Source of the DNA: Lachnospiraceae bacterium | GTDB taxonomy: Bacteria; Bacillota; Clostridia; Lachnospirales; Lachnospiraceae | NCBI GenBank assembly: GCA_015056885.1 | Contig: SVFL01000011.1 | Location: forward strand, 1 to 64,000 | DNA: 64,000 bases | Reading direction: 5' to 3' | In this document: positions 34,173-42,756 of the stretch, piece by piece | How the letters are laid out: each line of letters starts with the position of its first letter | Position numbering within the stretch: the first letter of the stretch is position 1 | The notes under the pieces: generated by a model | What the model saw: the letters and a program-made list of their open reading frames with translations, nothing else | What the model was told of the DNA's origin: nothing | Database searches by the model: none | Made by a program: the position numbers and the translations under genes

Positions 34173-35597
34173 TTACACTTCTGTTATCGGCAATTCCTTT
34201 ATTCTTAAATCCTGCTTCATTAGCCACACCGTCCACATACGCTCCGCCAGGAAACCAATAATACGTTTATCATATGCTCCATAAGTACTTACATCAATAC
34301 TTTCAGCGGCTTCAATAAGAAACGAGAACAGCCATTCACAATACTGATTCAAAATCTCCCTGCGCGTCACAAACATATTACAGATATAGAAGGCATGCCC
34401 CTGCAAAACTGCCTCAAAAGCCTCCATGTAATCCGGCTGATGTTTCATAAGGGCCGCCCTTACAACTGCCATCCCCTTCTCGAATGCATCTTCCGAAACA
34501 GACACCCGCAACTGCTCCCACACGGTCTGTCCATTACAAAGCAACGCTTCCGCCATCACCAAGTCATACTCTTCCAAAATTTCCTTCAAATGAAACCCAT
34601 CCAAATAATTCCCCGAATTCCGATTCCAATCATTATAGAATCTCCGGCGATAGTGATTGAGCCCCACGTACTCACAATCTGTATTTTTCCACATCCAGTA
34701 CAACGCCGTGCATTCATTGATTTTAGGATTCAGATGCGCTATATTTTCACCCGTGTGCTCTGACAGATAAGAATGGTCCTTATACTGTTCGCCTACCACA
34801 AAAGGAACATACAAATCATCCTCCGGCATATTATACTTCTTATGAGTCACCACAAAAAGCTTAACGGAATCCAAGGTCTCCTGCAACCTGCGATCCAACA
34901 GCCAGATAATCCCTTCCGCCATCCGGAAGGAATATAACCTTCCATAGCGCTCTGCCACATTCCTGCAATTTACAACCGCAGCACTTCCCAACTTCTCATA
35001 AGCCCAATAACCAACTGCATATCTGCTCTGCAGATTGTCCAGCATATATTCCAACCGGTCAGTGCAATCCCCTAACATCAGCAAATCATAGGTAATCTCT
35101 TTAGCAGATTCCACAGTAGCAAAAAGCTCCTGATAAATTCTCCTATATGCAGGATACTTTGCTTCGCCTACAGCAAATATCTCTGCCGTCTCTCCTGCAA
35201 ATTCACTCTTATCCAAATAATGAGAAGCCAGCTTCATCCCTACATCTAAGACCTTCTTCAAGCCCTTTTTCCGAATCATGTTGTTACAGAACTCTAAGTT
35301 TTTAAACTCCCCATAATCATCAGCATTTACAAGCATTCTCCAGGATACAATCTTCTCTTCCGGGACAAAGTATTCTCCCATGAGCTCATTTTTAATATTC
35401 TCAAATAATTTATTAGAAAATATTGCAATATAATCACAGGAAACATCCTGAATATCCTGTGGTCTGATGACTGGAACATTCCCTATCGTCTCCCCGATGA
35501 TTGCCTTTTTATCCGCTATGGCTACCACATTTTCCCAAAGAACGCGCTCCTTATACCGTTCAAATACCTGTCCTTTGCCGTATATTATAACTTGCAT
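34173..35597 (-). CDS. Rossmann-like module + DUF4422 glycosyltransferase
   Basis: A 474-residue protein. Residues 1-110 are the recurring module (VIIYGKGQVFERYKERVL, VAIADKKAIIG, NVPVIRPQDIQ). Residues about 115-245 are unassigned. Residues about 250-474 match DUF4422 capsular glycosyltransferases: LFVVTHKKYNMPEDDLYVPF, AHLNPKINECTALYWMWKN and YVGLNHYRRRFYNDW. The ATG at 35595-35597 has AGGAGA upstream; an ATG four codons earlier has GAGG too close. Confidence 0.82.
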   Translation of the reverse strand: MQVIIYGKGQVFERYKERVLWENVVAIADKKAIIGETIGNVPVIRPQDIQDVSCDYIAIFSNKLFENIKNELMGEYFVPEEKIVSWRMLVNADDYGEFKNLEFCNNMIRKKGLKKVLDVGMKLASHYLDKSEFAGETAEIFAVGEAKYPAYRRIYQELFATVESAKEITYDLLMLGDCTDRLEYMLDNLQSRYAVGYWAYEKLGSAAVVNCRNVAERYGRLYSFRMAEGIIWLLDRRLQETLDSVKLFVVTHKKYNMPEDDLYVPFVVGEQYKDHSYLSEHTGENIAHLNPKINECTALYWMWKNTDCEYVGLNHYRRRFYNDWNRNSGNYLDGFHLKEILEEYDLVMAEALLCNGQTVWEQLRVSVSEDAFEKGMAVVRAALMKHQPDYMEAFEAVLQGHAFYICNMFVTRREILNQYCEWLFSFLIEAAESIDVSTYGAYDKRIIGFLAERMWTVWLMKQDLRIKELPITEV

Positions 35598-35613
35598 TGT
35601 TCTCCTCATATCC

Positions 35614-36999
35614 TCAATCAGTTATCATCCATCGACTTATTTCATATCTTTTTTCGAGAGCATCTCTTTCTGACTTCGTCAGAGAATCCACTTTCGCCTT
35701 TGCCGTGAGATATTTCTCGCAACTTTTTCCTAATACCTGCTGAATTAATTGTTCTACTTCTTCTGCATATAATTCTCTTTGTAATACCCACAGATATTCC
35801 ATATTCCTAGTGATATATTCACAAATACGCTCCTGAGCCACACCGTATTCCAACAGTTGTTTTCTCATTCCCTCTGCATACTTCTGGCTTGAAATCACCC
35901 AGAATGCATTTGGATAAGCTATAATCCCTTTCTCCACACTTGTGATAGAAATTCCCTGATATTCGTCATTCTCTCCACTTGCACCATTGTCACAGATTAA
36001 CTTAATGTTCCCTATATTACAATTCAATAATTCTTCTATAAGTTGCTTCCCTAACTTACCACAACCAAAGATCACCACATCCATCATGGACTTACAACAA
36101 CTTATAATTTTATTCCAATTTTCATAAGGAGTCTGCATCACTACTCGCTCGCGATACTTTTGTTGCTCATCAGGAGTTATGAAGTAATCCAAATACCCCC
36201 ACCATTCACCGCACCCTACCATTCGCATATTATTCCATGGTTTCAAAGAGCCCGCCTGATGAACAATTGCAGGATCTTCCGCTCCTTCCAACTCATTACC
36301 TGTGTATATCCGAGATGACAAACGTTCCTGATAACCATAAAATCTTTGAAAGAGATTATATTTGACAGGAAGATGTTTTATCCTTCCATAGCAACAATGA
36401 TTCAAAATCCCCTGATCATCATACAGATAATGTTTGTCTATAGTCTGCACAAACCGCTCCACCATGCCATCTCGACGTAGCAGCGTCAAATTCATCACAA
36501 GAATTCCTGCATTGATGTAGGACGACACACTCTCCAATCCCATCCTTTCCATGGGATTCATTCCCCTCATAATCTCCTGCACACATTGATCTTTCACTCC
36601 GGCAAGGTAACAATCTCCCAGTTCCACATTGTACAATTCTGTTAAGTCTTTACGCACCACCACATCCACATCAATATAAAGACATTTTTCATATTCCTTC
36701 AGAAACTCCGCTATGTATAAGCGGTAAAAGGTTGCCCCGGTCACATAGCCTGTGAGATTTTCCTGCTCAGCCACCTTCCAGTCCTTTGCAGATACAAAGT
36801 GTACCCTTTTAGGCATAATCGTCTTTGTATAAATTCGTTCGATAGCCGCCTCCATCTGTGTCAATATATCTCCTGAATACAGAATGTAAATATCGTAGAC
36901 CGTATCTTCAAAGGCATTGGTCACAAGGGATGCAATCGTCACACAAGCAGGCACCCAATAATTCTCATCTGTACTCAATACAACAGGAATTGGATTCAT
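35614..36999 (-). CDS. GT8 glycosyltransferase + Rossmann-like module
   Basis: A 461-residue protein. Residues 1-280 are a family 8 glycosyltransferase: IPVVLSTDENYWVPACVTIA, LYIDVDVVVRKDLTELY (the DxD) and SSYINAGILVMNL, with HQAGSLKPWN near the end. Residues about 308-400 are the recurring module (DVVIFGCGKLGKQLIEELL, LICDNGAS). A helical tail of about 60 residues follows. GGAGGG precedes the ATG. It sits directly downstream of the ADP-heptose genes; the donor is unknown. Confidence 0.88.
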   Translation of the reverse strand: MNPIPVVLSTDENYWVPACVTIASLVTNAFEDTVYDIYILYSGDILTQMEAAIERIYTKTIMPKRVHFVSAKDWKVAEQENLTGYVTGATFYRLYIAEFLKEYEKCLYIDVDVVVRKDLTELYNVELGDCYLAGVKDQCVQEIMRGMNPMERMGLESVSSYINAGILVMNLTLLRRDGMVERFVQTIDKHYLYDDQGILNHCCYGRIKHLPVKYNLFQRFYGYQERLSSRIYTGNELEGAEDPAIVHQAGSLKPWNNMRMVGCGEWWGYLDYFITPDEQQKYRERVVMQTPYENWNKIISCCKSMMDVVIFGCGKLGKQLIEELLNCNIGNIKLICDNGASGENDEYQGISITSVEKGIIAYPNAFWVISSQKYAEGMRKQLLEYGVAQERICEYITRNMEYLWVLQRELYAEEVEQLIQQVLGKSCEKYLTAKAKVDSLTKSERDALEKRYEISRWMITD

Positions 37000-37021
37000 A
37001 GTATCCCTCCTTCACATCTCG

Positions 37022-37585
37022 TCATTCTTCGCATATCTCTAGCGCACAACTCCATAAATCTTTCCGAACCTGCACATTAGACTCCTTACCTAACTTCACA
37101 GCATCAATTACCGACGGCTCCTCATTCTCCCCTATCAAATATCCCTGACAATTGCTTACGCCACAAATTGCAAGATCTCGTATTTTATCACCTATAGCAT
37201 AACTTTGACTCAAGTCAATATCATACTCCTTCACCGCCTGTTGGAACATGCCAATTTCCGGTTTTCTACAAGTACAATTTTGACGATACTCCTCCACCTT
37301 TGCCTCCGGATGATGAGGACAATAATAAGTCCGGGTAATTTCAATTCCTTCCTCAGCCAGCCGTTTCTGCAACCAATCGTCCAGTTTGCAATAATCCTGC
37401 TCCGTAAAATAGCCTCTGGCAATCCCTGACTGATTAGTCAATATGATTAGCAAATAACCTTTCTCTTGAAAAAGACGAAGGGCATCTAAAACCCCCGGAA
37501 GGAACTCCCACTCTTCTATGCGATACAAATAATGTTTCTCCACATTGATGGTTCCATCCCTATCCAGAAATATGGCCTTCCTCAT
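37022..37585 (-). CDS. gmhB: D-glycero-D-manno-heptose 1,7-bisphosphate 7-phosphatase
   Basis: HAD phosphatase that removes the 7-phosphate in the nucleotide-heptose pathway. It has 187 residues, the usual length. It shows AIFLDRDGTINVEKHYL, ILTNQSGIARGYFTE, the zinc loop CPHHPEAK..NCTCRKPE with its Cys/His ligands, and YAIGDKIRDLAICG. GGAGA precedes the ATG. It lies 12 nt downstream of gmhA in the order hldD-hldE-gmhA-gmhB. Confidence 0.93.
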   Translation of the reverse strand: MRKAIFLDRDGTINVEKHYLYRIEEWEFLPGVLDALRLFQEKGYLLIILTNQSGIARGYFTEQDYCKLDDWLQKRLAEEGIEITRTYYCPHHPEAKVEEYRQNCTCRKPEIGMFQQAVKEYDIDLSQSYAIGDKIRDLAICGVSNCQGYLIGENEEPSVIDAVKLGKESNVQVRKDLWSCALEICEE

Positions 37586-37597
37586 CGTCTCTCTCCT

Positions 37598-38176
37598 TTA
37601 CCCTTCCTGCATCTTTAACTCAATCAATTCACACAAGATATGAATTATGGTAATATGGCACTCCTGAACGCGAGCTGTACATTCATTTGGAACCACAATG
37701 GAATAATCCACCATATCTTTGATAGCACCGCCGTCCTTGCCCAAAAGTGCCACCGTGCAGCCGCCGGTTGTCCGGGTTGCCTCTATTGCCCGCAACACAT
37801 TTCGTGAGTTTCCACTGGTGCTGATTCCCACCAGCACATCCTCCGGCTTCATAAAGGCCTGCACCTGTCTCGCAAACACCTCATCATATCCATAATCATT
37901 GGCAACAGCAGTCATACTCGCCACATCAGCATTCAGCACCACCGCCGGCCAGGAAGACCGCTCCATCTGAAAACGCCCTACAATCTCTCCTGCAAAATGA
38001 AGAGCATCCGATGCCGAGCCTCCATTCCCGCAAAGGAGTAACTTACCTCCTCTTTTCAAGGACTCTGCCATCACCTCTGCAACTTCAGAAATACGCTGTA
38101 TCAGTGCCTCATCCGCCAATAATGCTTCCTTGGCTTTTATACTTTCCTGTAATCTCTGTCGTATCAAACTACTCAT
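37598..38176 (-). CDS. gmhA: Sedoheptulose 7-phosphate isomerase
   Basis: SIS-domain enzyme converting sedoheptulose 7-phosphate to D-glycero-D-manno-heptose 7-phosphate. It has 192 residues from MSSLIRQRLQESIKAK. The core LLLCGNGGSASDALHFAGEI and GISTSGNSRNVLRA bind the sugar phosphate; HFAGE and the later VQECHITIIH supply the His/Glu/Gln/His zinc ligands known in GmhA. Earlier in-frame ATGs exist up to 38218, but GGGGACGTGG best supports the ATG at 38174-38176. Confidence 0.93.
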   Translation of the reverse strand: MSSLIRQRLQESIKAKEALLADEALIQRISEVAEVMAESLKRGGKLLLCGNGGSASDALHFAGEIVGRFQMERSSWPAVVLNADVASMTAVANDYGYDEVFARQVQAFMKPEDVLVGISTSGNSRNVLRAIEATRTTGGCTVALLGKDGGAIKDMVDYSIVVPNECTARVQECHITIIHILCELIELKMQEG

Positions 38177-38217
38177 TATCCACGTCCCCTGCATTCGTGT
38201 AATATCTCTCAAGCTCA

Positions 38218-39675
38218 TTAATTACTCTCTCGAATCTTCTGTAGCATCCTCGTAGTAGAATACCCTTCTTTAAAGCTCAGCACCTTGGTCTCTTTCGCAA
38301 ACTCTCTACCCACAATATCCTCTACTCGATAATCTCCGCCCTTCACCAATACATCCGGCTGAATCCGACTCAGGATTTCATAAGGCGTATCCTCATCAAA
38401 CAATACTACCGCATCTACCATTTCCAGTGCTGCCAGCTGCAATGTTCTCTCGTACTCCGGATTAATGGGTCTGTCTGCCCCCTTATTCTGACGTTTTACA
38501 GATGCATCTGTATTCACCGCTACTACCAGAAAATCTCCCAATTGCTTCGCTTCATGGAGGTACTGCAAATGTCCCACATGGAGCAAATCAAAGCATCCAT
38601 TGGTAAATACCACCTGATAGCCCCATCTTTTTACTCGCTCAAGACGTTCTAACAGTGTCTCCATTGACACCACTTTATCCTCATAGCGATAAACAGTGAC
38701 ATCCCGCAATTCCTGTTCCAACAAATCCTCTATACCAATAACAGCTGTACCTCTACGCTCCACAGCCAGACCTGCTGCCCGATTCGCCATATACACCGCA
38801 TCCTGTAAGGAAACATTGGTAGTCAGAAAGGCTGCCAGCGTCGCGATTACTGTATCTCCCGCACCGGACACATCTGCAACCTCCCTCGCCTGAGTAGGAA
38901 CGGTCAGATAATCCTCCCCCGTCACAAGTGTCATACCTCTCTCCGAACGGGTAATCAACAGATTAGACAACGCAAATTGCTCCATAACCGCACGGGATTT
39001 CTGTTCAATTTCGGCATCATCATCAGGGTTCACATCCCCTACAAGCTCCGTAAATTCCTTCCAGTTGGGTGTCACCAGATAGGCACCTGCATATTTACTC
39101 CAATTCGTCCCCTTTGGGTCCACTACAACTTTCATGCTTTTTTCACATGCCAGAGCAATCGCCCCTTTGCATAAAACATCCGTACATACACCCTTGCTAT
39201 AATCGGAAATCAACAACAAATCAGCTCCGACACATGCCTGTTGTATTTCCGCCAACAAAGCATCCGCATCCGCCTGACCAAGAGGGTATGCATCTTCTTC
39301 ATCATAACGGACAATCTGTTGATGATTCCCCATAATACGGGTCTTGCAGGTAGTTCGCCTTTCTTCGGTAACGATTCCCCCGAAGAGAATCTTCTCTTGT
39401 GAGAGCACCTTGCGCAACTCCTCACCGGCACTATCTGCCCCCAGCGTTCCTACCAGCGTAGTCTCCACACCATAGGCGCGAACATTGGCTGCCACATTGG
39501 CAGCTCCACCCGGATTCGTCATTCGCTCCTTTACTGTTACCACCGGAATGGGAGCCTCCGGAGAAATGCGTTTTACGGAGCCGTCAATGTACCTATCCAG
39601 CATCAAATCCCCTAATACCACACATTTTCCCTGAGTTAATTTAGTTTGTATCTTCTGTAAATCTACATTCCCCAT
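38218..39675 (-). CDS. hldE: Bifunctional heptose 7-phosphate kinase / heptose 1-phosphate adenylyltransferase
   Basis: A 485-residue two-domain enzyme of ADP-heptose synthesis. Residues 1-320 form a PfkB kinase (ISPEAPIPVV, NPGGAANVAANVRAYG, ADVSGAGDTVIATLAAF). Residues about 345-485 are the nucleotidylyltransferase (VFTNGCFDLLHVGHLQYLHE with HxGH, GYSTTRMLQKIRES). The domain order is canonical, unlike the swapped enzyme at 54885-56426. The ATG at 39673-39675 has GGAG 7 nt upstream; a TTG four codons earlier is less likely. Confidence 0.95.
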   Translation of the reverse strand: MGNVDLQKIQTKLTQGKCVVLGDLMLDRYIDGSVKRISPEAPIPVVTVKERMTNPGGAANVAANVRAYGVETTLVGTLGADSAGEELRKVLSQEKILFGGIVTEERRTTCKTRIMGNHQQIVRYDEEDAYPLGQADADALLAEIQQACVGADLLLISDYSKGVCTDVLCKGAIALACEKSMKVVVDPKGTNWSKYAGAYLVTPNWKEFTELVGDVNPDDDAEIEQKSRAVMEQFALSNLLITRSERGMTLVTGEDYLTVPTQAREVADVSGAGDTVIATLAAFLTTNVSLQDAVYMANRAAGLAVERRGTAVIGIEDLLEQELRDVTVYRYEDKVVSMETLLERLERVKRWGYQVVFTNGCFDLLHVGHLQYLHEAKQLGDFLVVAVNTDASVKRQNKGADRPINPEYERTLQLAALEMVDAVVLFDEDTPYEILSRIQPDVLVKGGDYRVEDIVGREFAKETKVLSFKEGYSTTRMLQKIRESN

Positions 39676-39687
39676 ATCTATCTCCAA

Positions 39688-40656
39688 TTAATAAATCCTA
39701 TCATCCTTGCTCAAATAGTTCTGCACATAATCAAAGACACCTTCCTGCAAGGTATAGAAAGACCTGTCATATCCGGCTTCACGTAGTTTCTTCATGGACG
39801 CCTGAGTATAATACTGATATTTCGCCTTCAACTTATCTGGCATATCGATATATTCAATATTAGGCTCCAATCCCAATGCCCTAAATGTATTCTCTGCAAG
39901 ACTCCGGAAGCTCTCTGCCTGTCCGGTTCCCACATTAAACAAACCACTGACGGAAGGATGGTCTAACAGCCACATAATTACATTGCAGATATCCTTCACA
40001 TATACAAAATCCCTCAACTGCTCTCCGTCCTTATAATCAGGATTGCAGGACTTGAACAGTCGGATACATCCGGTATCCTGAATCTGATGGTATCCATGAA
40101 ACACCATACTTGCCATGCTGCCCTTAAAATACTCATTTGGACCATATACATTAAAGAACTTCAAGCCCACATGCTGAGGAGGGAATTTCGTTGCCTGATT
40201 GCGTACCCACAAGTCAAACATCTGCTTGGAATACCCATATCCATTCAAGGGCATCAGCTGCTCAATATCCATAGCATCGTCAAAGCCTGCTTCACCATCT
40301 CCATAGGTAGCTGCCGAACTGGCATACAGAAAAGGAATCTGCTTGTCCGCACAATAATTCCACAAGGTTCTGGTATAGTCAAAATTATTTCTCCAAAGAT
40401 AGTCAAAATCCAACTCGGTAGTAGCAGACTGGGCTCCCATATGAATAATGGCAGTAATCCCCTCATACTCCGCCAATTTCTCCAAAAAAGCAGCTTTGTG
40501 GACGTATTCAAGATATTTCTTATTCCGTATGTTCAGCCATTTGCTTGTGGTAGCTATGTTGTCAACAATAATAACGTCCTCTACACCACGGGCATTTAAG
40601 GACGCCACAATACAACTGCCAATAAAACCCGCGCCACCTGTCACTACAATACTCAT
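39688..40656 (-). CDS. hldD: ADP-L-glycero-D-manno-heptose 6-epimerase
   Basis: NADP-dependent SDR that inverts C6 of ADP-D-glycero-D-manno-heptose. It has 322 residues: SIVVTGGAGFIGSCIVASL at the N-terminus, NRKYL-type DVIIVDNIATTSKWLN, IIHMGAQSATTELDFDYLWR and the catalytic YGYSKQMFD (YxxxK), then KFFNVYGPNEYFKGSMASM, characteristic of HldD. GGAGAGG precedes the ATG at 40654-40656; the frame is open 7 codons upstream. It is the first gene after a leader with a small ORF and terminator. Confidence 0.94.
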   Translation of the reverse strand: MSIVVTGGAGFIGSCIVASLNARGVEDVIIVDNIATTSKWLNIRNKKYLEYVHKAAFLEKLAEYEGITAIIHMGAQSATTELDFDYLWRNNFDYTRTLWNYCADKQIPFLYASSAATYGDGEAGFDDAMDIEQLMPLNGYGYSKQMFDLWVRNQATKFPPQHVGLKFFNVYGPNEYFKGSMASMVFHGYHQIQDTGCIRLFKSCNPDYKDGEQLRDFVYVKDICNVIMWLLDHPSVSGLFNVGTGQAESFRSLAENTFRALGLEPNIEYIDMPDKLKAKYQYYTQASMKKLREAGYDRSFYTLQEGVFDYVQNYLSKDDRIY

Positions 40657-40711
40657 GCATATACCTCTCCATCTCAATCTCTGTCACTTTTACTCCGGAT
40701 TCTTTGCATTC

Positions 40712-40739
40712 AAAAAGCCCCACACTATGTGCGAGGCTT
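40712..40739 (-). terminator. Terminator/attenuator upstream of hldD
   Basis: AGCCTCGCAC-ATAG-TGTGGGGCTTTTTG on the minus strand. It lies between a promoter-like site (40820-40847) and hldD. It could end upstream transcripts or attenuate the heptose operon. Confidence 0.7.
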
Positions 40740-40796
40740 CACTCTTCCGATTACAACAGCGACTCCATTCGCAATGTGCTTCATCATATCAAACAT
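40725..40796 (-). CDS. Possible 23-residue leader peptide upstream of hldD
   Basis: ATG at 40794-40796 opens a 23-codon frame, MFDMMKHIANGVAVVIGR..., that stops inside the terminator stem at 40725-40727. The ribosome site is weak (GAAATAAAC). The position just after a promoter-like site and overlapping a terminator is that of an attenuation leader, but the peptide lacks a run of one amino acid. It may be chance. Confidence 0.3.
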   Translation of the reverse strand: MFDMMKHIANGVAVVIGRVKPRT

Positions 40797-40819
40797 GTTT
40801 ATTTCATACACTGTATATT

Positions 40820-40847
40820 ATATCGGATTATTTGACATTTTTCATTA
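40820..40847 (-). promoter_or_regulatory. Sigma-28-like promoter upstream of the heptose/glycosyltransferase operon
   Basis: TAAT, 16 nt, TCCGATAT on the minus strand; the -10 octamer is identical to that of flagellin copy 2, though the spacer is one base longer. The same bases contain TATAAT, so a sigma-A promoter with a poor -35 is an alternative. Confidence 0.5.
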
Positions 40848-40857
40848 TATTTTTTCT

Positions 40858-41504
40858 CTATAACTTTGCTAAATACCCCTCTCGCTCCTCCATCGGAATT
40901 CCCAACATATCCATAGCCGTTTCCGCCGTATAGGACATATTTTTCATAAGATTTTGTATACACTGTAATGCCATTCTCTCTGCCTGTTCTGCTCTTTCTT
41001 TCTCTTGTTCTGCTCTTTTTTTCTCCTGCTCCGCTCTTTCTCTCTCCTGCTCCGCTCTCTCTTTCTCCTGTTCCGCTCTTTCTTTCTCCCGCTTCGCTCT
41101 TTCTTCAGCCCGCTCTGCCCTTTGACGCTGCTCTGCTGTATTCCGTCGTTCTGCCTGTATATCCATATGCTCCATATTTGCAAACAACTCTGCCATCTTC
41201 TTTTCCTTCACTTTCCCAACAAGGTCCTCTGCCTCTTCGACAGGAACATTCATTTTAACAAACACGCCATCAATATACTCACTATAATATTCAGCAAATG
41301 CGGCGGGGTATCCCTCAGAATCATCTCCAACTGCTTCGCCGGAAGTTCTCGAAACTCCTTCACATCTGCCGAAGTCTGCAACTTATTTATCAGCATCACC
41401 AACGAAATCTCATCTGCATTCTTTAGTAATTCCTCATTCGTATACCCGCAAATTGGAACCAAATAATACTGAAAATCCGGTATATACTTTGCAAAAATGC
41501 TGTT
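40858..41504 (-). pseudogene. Truncated, frameshifted Rpn-type nuclease/transposase
   Basis: Reading from 41504 downward one frame gives KYIPDFQYYLVPICGYTNEE and ISLVMLINKLQTSADVKEF, typical of the middle of Rpn-family (PD-(D/E)XK recombination-promoting) proteins. Near 41310 the frame shifts, after which AFAEYYSEYIDGVFVKMNVP continues to the family's coiled-coil C-terminus (six ERAEQEK heptads, ending MLGIPMEEREGYLAKL). The N-terminal catalytic third is missing, so this is a decayed copy. It marks the boundary between the heptose operon and the AT-rich cluster. Confidence 0.75.
40978..41103 (-). repeat. Six 21-bp tandem repeats encoding ERAEQEK heptads
   Basis: About six imperfect 21-bp units lie in the Rpn remnant and encode the coiled-coil heptads ERAKREK, ERAEQEK, ERAEQER, ERAEQEK, KRAEQEK, ERAEQAE. 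Such repeats are prone to slippage. Confidence 0.8.
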
Positions 41505-41660
41505 TTAATAAACCGCATTTCCTGTATGCATCGCTTCAAGAATTGGCAAGCCAAATCCTTCAAACAAAGAAGGATATATAAAAGCATATGCATTCTTATA
41601 CAGCCAAACCAATTCATCATACATACCCCAATCTTTAGTTTAATCGATGCACCATTAGGG
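41505..41660 (-). pseudogene. C-terminal fragment of a GT4 glycosyltransferase
   Basis: One minus-strand frame reads [20 protein letters not shown] followed by [19 protein letters not shown] and a stop. This is the donor-site signature of GT4 enzymes ([15 protein letters not shown]). Nothing of the N-terminal domain remains, and upstream the frame is closed by a stop. It lies between the FkbM methyltransferase stop (41670) and the Rpn remnant, so it looks like a recombination scar. Confidence 0.75.
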
Positions 41661-41669
41661 GAGGGTTGT

Positions 41670-42740
41670 TCAATCGTTTTCTCCCCAGTTACCCAACACA
41701 TAATCTGGTTTATGGGGGTTATTCGCCATATCCATTGGAGTAGGAATATCATACCGAATTGATTTAAAATCATAATCTGACTTTCGCACAAATGTCAATT
41801 CCAATTCACCACACATACAATTTTTTCCTGCTACAACAAGTGAACCGTAATTATTTCCATGCATCCAAACTACCTGATGAGTTTTGTTTACCTTTTCTAT
41901 CACCGCCTTAACTCTTTTACAGTTTGTTACATCGTACATACCATGCCACTCAAATGTCATCTGCGCAAACTGGGCCAACACCTCTGTAGAGGTCATTTCT
42001 AAAAAATCCCACTCCGCACCTTCTACATCCATTTTTAAAATCAAATTGTGATTTTCTTCATCTCCATTTGATTTTAAAAGAGTTTCCATGGAGAAAACAG
42101 CTTCCTCCGGCTTATCTTCTCCCGCTATTCCCCTTTTAAAATAATGAAAATAGGCATTCTCCTCCGGCAAACCGGCTATTGTATGGTCATACATATAACA
42201 GTGAATACCTCTTTCTGCCATATCTTTATCCCATGACACATCATCACAAATACCGAAACTGTACGCTCTTTGATTCGTAGAAAAATCATCCACCATAATG
42301 TAACCGCCATCGTGTTCCCTTCCGATTCTGACAAAGCTTTTATCCACTACAGCCTTTACTTTCAATAAGCTCTTTAATTCTGTAAGCCACTCCTCTCGTC
42401 CCACAGCTAGATATGAGTCAAGCTTTATCACCTCATACTCACCGGGACATGCCTTGATTTGACTTTCCAATAAATCACTTACCTCAAAATTTAACGCATT
42501 TAACAAAACCACTGCTCCATTCAAATCAAGCTCCGGCAACTGTGCAACACTCTTAATAGCAGAATTCTCTTTCGCCAAATAATTATCCAATATGGCAGCC
42601 TCCATAATGCCATATCGCTCATTCAAGACCTCCTTTGTCTTCATACCCATATCTCCAAAAGGACATATAATGATTTTCTTTCCCGTTTCAACCGCAAATC
42701 TAACAAAAGCATCTACTCTTCTGACAAATTCCAAATTCAT
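41670..42740 (-). CDS. Rossmann-like module + FkbM-family methyltransferase
   Basis: A 356-residue protein. Residues about 18-115 are the recurring module (IIICPFGDMGMKTKEVLNE, AAILDNYLAKE). Residues about 125-330 are a Methyltransf_21/FkbM SAM-dependent methyltransferase: SFVRIGREHDGGYIMVDDFS, NLILKMDVEGAEWDFLEMTS (the DVEG motif). FkbM enzymes O-methylate sugars and related hydroxyls. AGGAG precedes the ATG. It is the last intact gene before the scar at 40.9-41.7 kb. Confidence 0.85.
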   Translation of the reverse strand: MNLEFVRRVDAFVRFAVETGKKIIICPFGDMGMKTKEVLNERYGIMEAAILDNYLAKENSAIKSVAQLPELDLNGAVVLLNALNFEVSDLLESQIKACPGEYEVIKLDSYLAVGREEWLTELKSLLKVKAVVDKSFVRIGREHDGGYIMVDDFSTNQRAYSFGICDDVSWDKDMAERGIHCYMYDHTIAGLPEENAYFHYFKRGIAGEDKPEEAVFSMETLLKSNGDEENHNLILKMDVEGAEWDFLEMTSTEVLAQFAQMTFEWHGMYDVTNCKRVKAVIEKVNKTHQVVWMHGNNYGSLVVAGKNCMCGELELTFVRKSDYDFKSIRYDIPTPMDMANNPHKPDYVLGNWGEND

Positions 42741-42756
42741 CTGTGCACTCCTATCC

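Noticed and set aside
40978..41103. 21-bp tandem repeats as a CRISPR or non-coding satellite
   Set aside because: The units are contiguous, in frame and encode coiled-coil heptads of an Rpn-type protein.
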